DNA of 64,000 nt from Chrysogorgia sp. JL179-B06 (Eukaryota > Cnidaria > Anthozoa > Scleralcyonacea > Chrysogorgiidae), in NCBI GenBank assembly GCA_035772405.1, contig JAYKKM010000046.1:678501-742500 (forward strand). Reading direction: 5' to 3'. Both the position numbers and the translations under genes were made by a program. Shown here piece by piece: positions 49,401-58,040 of the stretch. The notes beneath the pieces are model-generated. The model was given only the letters and a program-made list of their open reading frames with translations, did no database searches and had not been told where the DNA came from. Position 1 is the stretch's first letter, and every line of letters begins with the position of its first letter.

Positions 49401-52400
49401 GAAGTCAAATTTACACATTTTTATTTGCCCCGAGACGGACTTAAAACCAGCCTCCCAATATTGCCACGACAGTGTCTCCAACGAACAGGAAAAGACGACA
49501 CGAATCGCGCAGTACTTATATCACACAGTTCTTCGTGTGAAAAGGATCGGGATCACGAGACTTTATGATGTCTTTACCCAGCTGGTTACCGATAGTTAAG
49601 TCCTCTCAGGCTATCACACAACAGAAACGTACAAAATACGTCCTGCCTACAACTTCGTTCCCAGTACTTTTCCCACGCGGTTTATCTAAACATTGAGGAA
49701 ATCAAGGGGAAAACTGGGTTTTTTCGAACGCTTGACAAATAAATTGCAATAGAGATAATTAAGTAGGCTTCAAAGATTCTAATTCTTCAAAAAAAAGAAA
49801 ATTACCATCTGAGTCAAAGTTTGGGTTAACCCTCCCCTTAAATGGCATATTTTCGTGATTAAATCCATCTTTCTAAGCATGTTTCCCTGATGTTTTTTTA
49901 TACCTCAAGCTTATTTTCGGCTGTCTGCTATCGTCAGCGTCATAAATCACAATAGAAAACCATCCATGATTGGCCGATTAGCTTAGAAGGACATGAAAGA
50001 CCAGAATTGCAATGTTGATCTAATTGGTTATTTTATAAAAGAAATACCTAATGGTTTTCCGTGTTTGGATACTCTGATCCAAACACTTGGGATGTTGCTC
50101 GACTTGGAAAAGCTAAAAACACTCGCCTAGCGGCTCGTGTTTTTTTACGCTTATTCTCAAGTTTCGCAACATCCCGCGTGTTTAGATCAGACCATTAGGT
50201 ATTTCTTTAATGTCATATGATGACGTCAAAAAAATTTCTATAATCTTTGAAGGATTTTAAGTAAAATTAATTATGATATCGAATTTTTTAGGTGAATAAA
50301 CACATTAAAATATTGATAACTTATTTTTTTTTAATTTATCAACAAATCCATACGTACTTTTAAGTATTTGCATACGTAATTTTTTGTAGGAAGTATTTCA
50401 AAAATGACGAAAATTATAGAGTTTTTGTGTTTGTCGATGACGTCAATGTGACGTCGTAAACGTTTGCCTACATATTCCACACATAAAATATCTTGGTTAT
50501 ACGTTGAATTTATATACGAAGTATATTGGGTGCTAAATGACCTGTGCTTAGCAACCGGTTGTCTAGCAACGGAATACATTCCGAACACCCTTACAACAGT
50601 ACTCAGTGTACCACAAACTGTGCTAAACAGTGAAACCTAAGCACGATTTCAGCCACTGCCTACGACGCAGCACTACCTAGGCACCAGCACTACAGTTTAT
50701 ATCATGAATTCTACCATTGTTTATAAAGGAATGTCGTGTTCTGGAAACATTTCAAAATTATCTTTTTGCTCAACTTTACGGTTGATTAATTTCTGACTGC
50801 ATACTGTTCCTTTGGTTGTTTTGTATCTTAGTTTGATGACAAAGAAGCCAATGAGAAATTCCTGGAATTCTACGATGACGTGTATCCTGAGTTTCAGAGA
50901 AGTGGTCGGATTATTCAGTTCAAGGTCAGTGATATTGGCCCGCAGTAATTGGTGTATATTTTTCCTAATTTCACAAAATATAATTTTCATGATCCCTGAA
51001 CACCTGTGCCAGACGTCATAGTTAGTAGAGGGGGATGGTTTGGAAGCTCCATTGTCTTTCAAGATGATGCAATGGTCATGTTATTGTATTGGAGAAAGTG
51101 TTTGTTATTGGTTGGAGAAAGGAAATACTATGGACACGTGACGATGAAGGACTACACTAATTAAATCTGAACGTTGTTATTGGATGACTGCTTCATTATA
51201 CAGAAAATACAATACGTTCAGTGATCGTGAAACTGAACAACAACATAGAACAATGACTTTTTCGAACCTTCCAAACCATCCCTTCTACTAACTATGGTTG
51301 GTTTGACACAACATAACAGTATTTGTCAAAGTTATTCATCTCATTCAAAAATATAACAAGTATTCATTTACAACTTACAGAAGCTTGGGACCTAATATGT
51401 TACCAAGGTGACTGAACAAAGCAGTTTAACCTTTTGGTCATTGTGGTAGTCATACTGAAACAATGTTTCGTTACTTTCGTAACAATACTTTCTGAAATAT
51501 CAATGATTTAATATTTCGCTGATTAAGCTTGATAACTAATGACGTCATAAGCTAGCATTTCAAAAAAATTTCAATAAAAAATTTCAATCATTATTCAAAA
51601 TATACTTTTGAAGGAAAACAATAGAGTGTATCAATTTTTTCATTTCATAAACATTTTGTGCCTATGAGACGAAAATTGAGACGAAAGTGCCTATGAGACG
51701 AAAATTAAAGGGCCTATTTCACGTTTGGAGATTTTACATATTCGTAATATTTGGGTCTTCCTTAGCAAAATCATAATATATATTATCAGCCGAAAATTTC
51801 ATCTTCATGGAGTTTTTCGCTGTCAAAGTTACCGGATGTGATGTCACAAGAGGCATTATAAAATAACATGTACACAACAAGCAATTTGATTGGTCAATAC
51901 CCGTGCAGGATGAGAGTATCCTGCACGGGAATTTATAGCAATTTTAAGTAGCGTTTTTCATCTCATTCCGTTTATCGTTATAAGTTAAAACAAAACTCTC
52001 AAAAAACAGCTGAATATAGTTTTTGTATTGTGAGAAAACTATCACCGAGAAAACTGATCGTCTGATCCATTTTGTCAGTTCAATAACAAAGTTAAACAAA
52101 ACAATGACGTTTGAAAAGGGCATGTTTTGAAAGCAACAAACTCGCGAGAATAATATACTGTTTAAATACCTTCTATTTTCTTGCCTGATGAACTCACTGG
52201 GAAAAGAACAATCTTTATCTATACGAAGTAAAACACCCAACAGCTCTCGACTTAAAATCCAAAATCTTCCAGTGAAATTGTGAAAAAGACAGCGAAGACC
52301 TTTCCAGAGCGACAATTGCTGCCCATAATATCTGTCTGTTCGCTTTGAAACAACAAGCCAAATCCTGAGACGGCTGATTCCAGTAATGATTAAGCTTTTG

Positions 52401-55400
52401 CCTAAAACTAGTCAGTGTTTTTGATATTCAAAGTCGAGTTTTTATCCATATTCTTCTCTTTGTTGTCGGATTTGTCGGCAAAACAAATTTCAGCTTTCCG
52501 ACCTGCTCGAGTGCTGTGCCATCGCATAAATAGGAGACGACTTATGATTGGTAGTTGATAATTCTTGGGAGAATTTGTATTCTCATCATTATTTTTGGAT
52601 AAAATTCGTTATAGTTCTCTGTCGTTATTTTATAAAATAAATACCAAATGGTTTTCCGTGCAGGATACTGTGATCCAAACACTTAAGATGTTGCTCGACT
52701 TCCGAAACGCTTTTCGAAAGTCTCGCAACATCCCGCGTGTTTGGATCACAGTATCCTGACCAGTATTCTTTTTTACTTGCCACAAAAATGCCTCTTGTGA
52801 CATCACATCCGATAACTTTAATTAACAGCAATAAAGTCCATGAAGATAAAATTTTCGGCTGACAAGATATATTATGATTTTGCTCAGGAAGACCCAAATA
52901 TTACGAATATGTAAAATCCCCAAACGTGAAATAGGCACTTTAAAATGAACTTCTAAAATAACGAAGAATTGTAATTTAGTGCTCTTTCATATCTCACGTC
53001 GTTCTTGAGATATTTAGACTTATGTGATATGCAAATGAGGTAGCCTACGACGTAAAGAGCTTTACACATTTTTAGAAAATCAAGTATATCTTTGAGATTA
53101 TTCAACGAATTCACTTGAAACTTTGCACAGTACGACACTTCGTGAAACCTAACATTACATCGAAATTGTGATGCCAAATTAATTTACTATTTCTAATTTC
53201 TTGTTTTCTAAAAATGTGTAAAGCTCTTTACGTCATAGATTATTGTATTTGCATATCACCAAACGGTCTAAATATCTAATATTTAAAACCCAGCTGTGTT
53301 GTGACTCTATTCTTGTAGGTGTCCATTATTTTTCATAATGGACTAGAAGCTATCCAATATTTTGCACAACCGTCCATTATTTTTCTAAAAATGGACGCTG
53401 TCCATTATTTTTCAATATAACGCAATGTATATTTAATTTATGCATCATCCATAACATTGACGCATAAAAATCCTTTTTAATTCAATTCCAATGTATGTCT
53501 TTTACTTACAATCCACTCAAAATACCATCAGTATCACTTCCCACATCTCTACTACTAAACATCTCGACTGACTTATAAATAATACTTCATCGCCTTCACT
53601 GGATTCCGCCATTTGTTTACAAACTCACACTCAACAACTTCACATGAATACTTCTACTCAGTCAATGTCCAATATTTGCTAAGCACTAGATGTGCAAACG
53701 CATCAATTCATTTCAAAACTAATTTATGGAAGCTGGGTTTTAAGCAGTCTAAAAGACTGCACCTCGCCCTGTGGGCTTGGTGCACTCCATTCTCTCAAAC
53801 AATGGATTGGGTTTCGGCTTTTATCCTTTACATCAATTACCATTCCTAATAATTGGATACTTAAATGTGTGGGTGGTAAAGTTTGTGGGCGGATGTATGG
53901 ATAGATGGCCGAATGGAATGTGAGGATGAACGGCCGGGCGGCGGACAGATCGATGAACGAAACAGTTTGGATTGAAGCTACCTAAATTTCCGTAGTGTTC
54001 GTTATTTGTACAGGGGGTGACCAAAAAAAAGTGCCCCCCCCCCCATAAAAAGTAATAAACTCGTTACTTTTTGTCATTTGTGTTTAGAAAGTGTTAGAAA
54101 TGGTTGTTTTTTTATTATTTGGGCAGTTTTGTGGACGGTTTTTGCTCTGAATTCAAGATGGCCATTTTTTAACCAAAACACACTAAATTATTAAATTATT
54201 GTCATTGCAAGTGTTTAACTCTGCACAAATTGACAAGAAATAAAATGTAAAAATATGAAATAAATCTAGAAAGACTAATATGTAATCTTTGTAGCTTGTC
54301 TTATGTGATTTAACCTTTCTAGAGATTTGAAAAAAAATTGTTAAAAACCAAAGTTATACCCGACTATGAGATTCTTCTATATATTTAACTACTTAAGTGA
54401 AATGAGGAATTATTTACACAACAAAACAATTTTATGGTATTGTATTAATATATATATATGCTGGTGTCGGCTCTGTATATTTGGCTTTTGGGGTGCACTA
54501 TCTATTTCTGTAGCCAATATGCACTGAAAGAAGACTACATTATTCAGTATTTAAACTCTACCTATATATGATGAAATTTTTTACATGATATGGAATTTAC
54601 TGATTATTTCAGCCATTTTACTTTACTCAACATTTTCCGCCTAATAAACCATTTGTTGTAAAAAGTACTCAAACTCTTTGGTGAAAATTTGATTTTAAAC
54701 TGCCATATTGATTTTTTGTCAAAAAAAAATTATCTACCAGTCTATTGCTTAGAATAACATTTTGAACTCACAAGTCCACAAAACTGCCCAAATAATACAA
54801 AAAACAAAACATTTCTAAACACTTTATTCAAAAAGTAACGAGTTTATTACTTTTTATGGGGGGCCACTTTTTTTTGGTCACCGCCTGTAATTTAAAATTA
54901 TGTTAACACTGTAGCCTATTCAGCAGTGCTGATTTTTAAAGGGCTGTGTATACATGACATTGAAAATACATAAATACATAGCAAAACTACTCTAACTAAT
55001 TACATAATATTACAAGTCTATAAATATATTCATTTAATCAGATATAAGCTTTCAGTTGCCGCTTAAAATATGAAATTGGTTACATTAGATTATTTCGTTC
55101 CATGATTTTGCAGCTCAACCAGCTGTTGTGGTCTGTGGTGGTTACCACACATGTCTATGAGCTGGGTCAGACCACCACTCAGGGTCTTAAAAATAATTGA
55201 GGAGAATGTGCTGCCTTTGCAATAATACCAGCAAATGGTAAGACTTTCGGGTCTTCTCGGATCTTCAGGCCCACGGAACGCCTATCAATTAGGTTTCTAG
55301 CCTGTTGGGGTTCACCTAAACGTTCACCTAAACGAGTGATAAATATAATAAACTAAACTAAACCATACGAGAAGCTTCTTTTAAGAAAATTTGTATTTGG

Positions 55401-57993
55401 TTTAGCCAATAAAAGTTTAAAATTGTTACTTAGTCGTAACAATGCAGGGATTTGACTGTATTCAAGTAGCGGGAATTAAGGGAATTTAAAGTGTATATGA
55501 GCATCAAAAAGTAGGACGATATGCTGTTTACCGTTCCTTGATATCTTTTCAAGTTCCAGAGTTATAAAGATTTAAAGATGTCAAAATCAAGGGAAAATAT
55601 GGCACAAACAAATTGCTGATTCAGCACAAATTTTGGACGTCATATGGTTTGCATGTTAGTTTGGTGAATGTTTAAATGAACTATAGTTCAGTTACTATGT
55701 GTCAGAATCAAATGAACCTTTACACACAGATAATGCAAGATGAAACACAGTTGATGATGTCACTAATTTTGTTGTCAAATCCCTTGCACGGATTTTATAA
55801 AACACACTGTACTTATCACTGGGATGTATAAATGTATTTTAGGCATTCATAGGTATGACAAGCACACTTCTTATGTTATTTTATCCTTATCAACACAGAG
55901 TATGAAGGTGTTTTATAAAATCCGTTCAAGGGGCCTGGGTACAACAGTGTTACATTGACAACAAAATAAGTGACATTATCAACTGTGTATCATTTTGCAT
56001 TATCTGTGTACTGAGCTATAGTTCATTTAAACATTCACCAAATTAACATGCAACCCATATGACGTCATAATTTGTGCTGAATCAGCAATTTGTTTGTGCC
56101 ATATTTTCCCTTGATTTTGACATCTTTAAATCTTTATAACTCTGGAACTAGAAAAGATATCAAGGAACGGTAAACAGCGTATCGTCCTACTTTTTGATGC
56201 TGTTTTTGCGGGTGTCATTTAAGTTAGTCGTTTGAGTTAACGATAGACGATTATTTCCCACCCGAGCCTGAAATTCAAAATTATTGCCTTCCTTACAGGT
56301 TTGTTGCAACTTCGAACACCATCTCCGTGGGAACGTTTACGTCCAGTACACGAGGTAAAAAGCGAACTGTTGTTTTCATTTACCTTAATTAATTAAGTTT
56401 ATGAGTGTCTCATTTTGAAATTAACGAAGTAGTTTCTTGTTAAGGGAATGAGTGTGAGAGGAGAGAGAAAAATAGTGTTGCATCCAGCCGAAATAAGTGT
56501 ATATTCTTCTTGGCAATTCAAAAATCCTAATCTTACACACCATATAAATAGGGTTAATGAACCTGCATTGCTCCTCAGAGCTTAAAGTGGCACTACAATG
56601 GAAAATCGTTTACCTTATTTAGATTATTTAGAAGTACTTTGAAATGAAGAATAATAGCGTTCTCGCTTGGTCAATATATCATCTTGGGCAAAGATATTCA
56701 TGTTTTCTGGATATGCAAATGTAACTTATGACATCATTTACTCACACGAACTTAATAAAATTCTCAATTCTGAGGAAAATATCCAGCAATTTATATACAC
56801 AGTACCGTGTACCATTCGTATAAGCATACATCTGGAAAGTTTCTATACAATCTACCAATTATTTCCGTGAAGGCTAAAAGGGATGACTCAAAAGGTCTCA
56901 TCTGCCCATCTATTAAAAAACTACTAGTGATAAAGAGAAATTCCCTAACTATAGACCTATTACTAACGTGGCTTTCTTGTCAAAAGTATTAGAGCGGATT
57001 GCTGCCAGACAGACAATCTTATTGAGAATAACCTCCTTGAAAAAATGCAATCTGCTTATAGACTCTTTCATAGCACAGAGACAGCAGTTCTGCGTGTTTT
57101 CAATGACATCCTTAATGCACTTGATGAAAATCAGGTAGTAGTGTTGGTACTGTTGGACTTATCATCTGCGTTCGACACCATTGACCACACCGTTCTATTG
57201 GAGAGACTTAAACATCGTTATGGGTTTAGTGGAACTGTACTAGCCTGGTATCGCTCATACCTTTCTGATCGGGTACAGTCAGTTATAGTGAAAAATACGC
57301 ATTCCAGGGTTCTGTACTGGGTCCACTTCTGTTTTAACTCTTCATTGCACCATTGGAAGATGTGATCAAAGCCCACGGCCTTGATTGCATAATGTGTACG
57401 CTGATGACACAACTGTATATGCCTATAAAATCTCCATGTTATCGGTATAGGGCTCCAAACGTTTTTAACCAATGAGAATTTTAAGAACTTTGGAGCCCTA
57501 TATCTCGGAAACCATACATTTTTGGCTATAAGTTTGTCTTAAAGTCAAATAGGAAACCAGGTCTAAACTACTCACTAATAGATTTTTAGACCAATCCGAC
57601 ACTCCCCTGAGGACTTATAGCATATTGGACAATTTGGCTGATTTTTCTCATATATAGACCTCTTTCATAATGGCGGCCAGTTTAAATATTCTTTTATATG
57701 CATGCAAATTAGCCTTTCTGGCCTCGTTACAAAGCGACGATTCTTTGGAATTACAGACACACGAACGAGGTCAGAAAGGCTAATTTAAATGAATATAAAA
57801 GAATATTTAATTTGGGCGCCATTATGAAAGAGGTCTATAGGGGATACCATATTAAAAATTTCAGGGTCCTTGAGCTACCCCTAAATATCAATAGTTTTTA
57901 ATACAATTTTACGCACAGCATTTTTAACCCAATTGGAACCATTTAAGAGGGTGAGACTATACAAAATAAAAAAAATAAAAAATAAGGACCACC

Positions 57994-58040
<47 letters not shown>

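Noticed and set aside
55080..57420. A single LINE spanning the tail and the RT fragment
   Set aside because: The 3'-tail-like segment lies upstream of the RT on the same strand and is separated by a large palindrome, so they are independent fragments.
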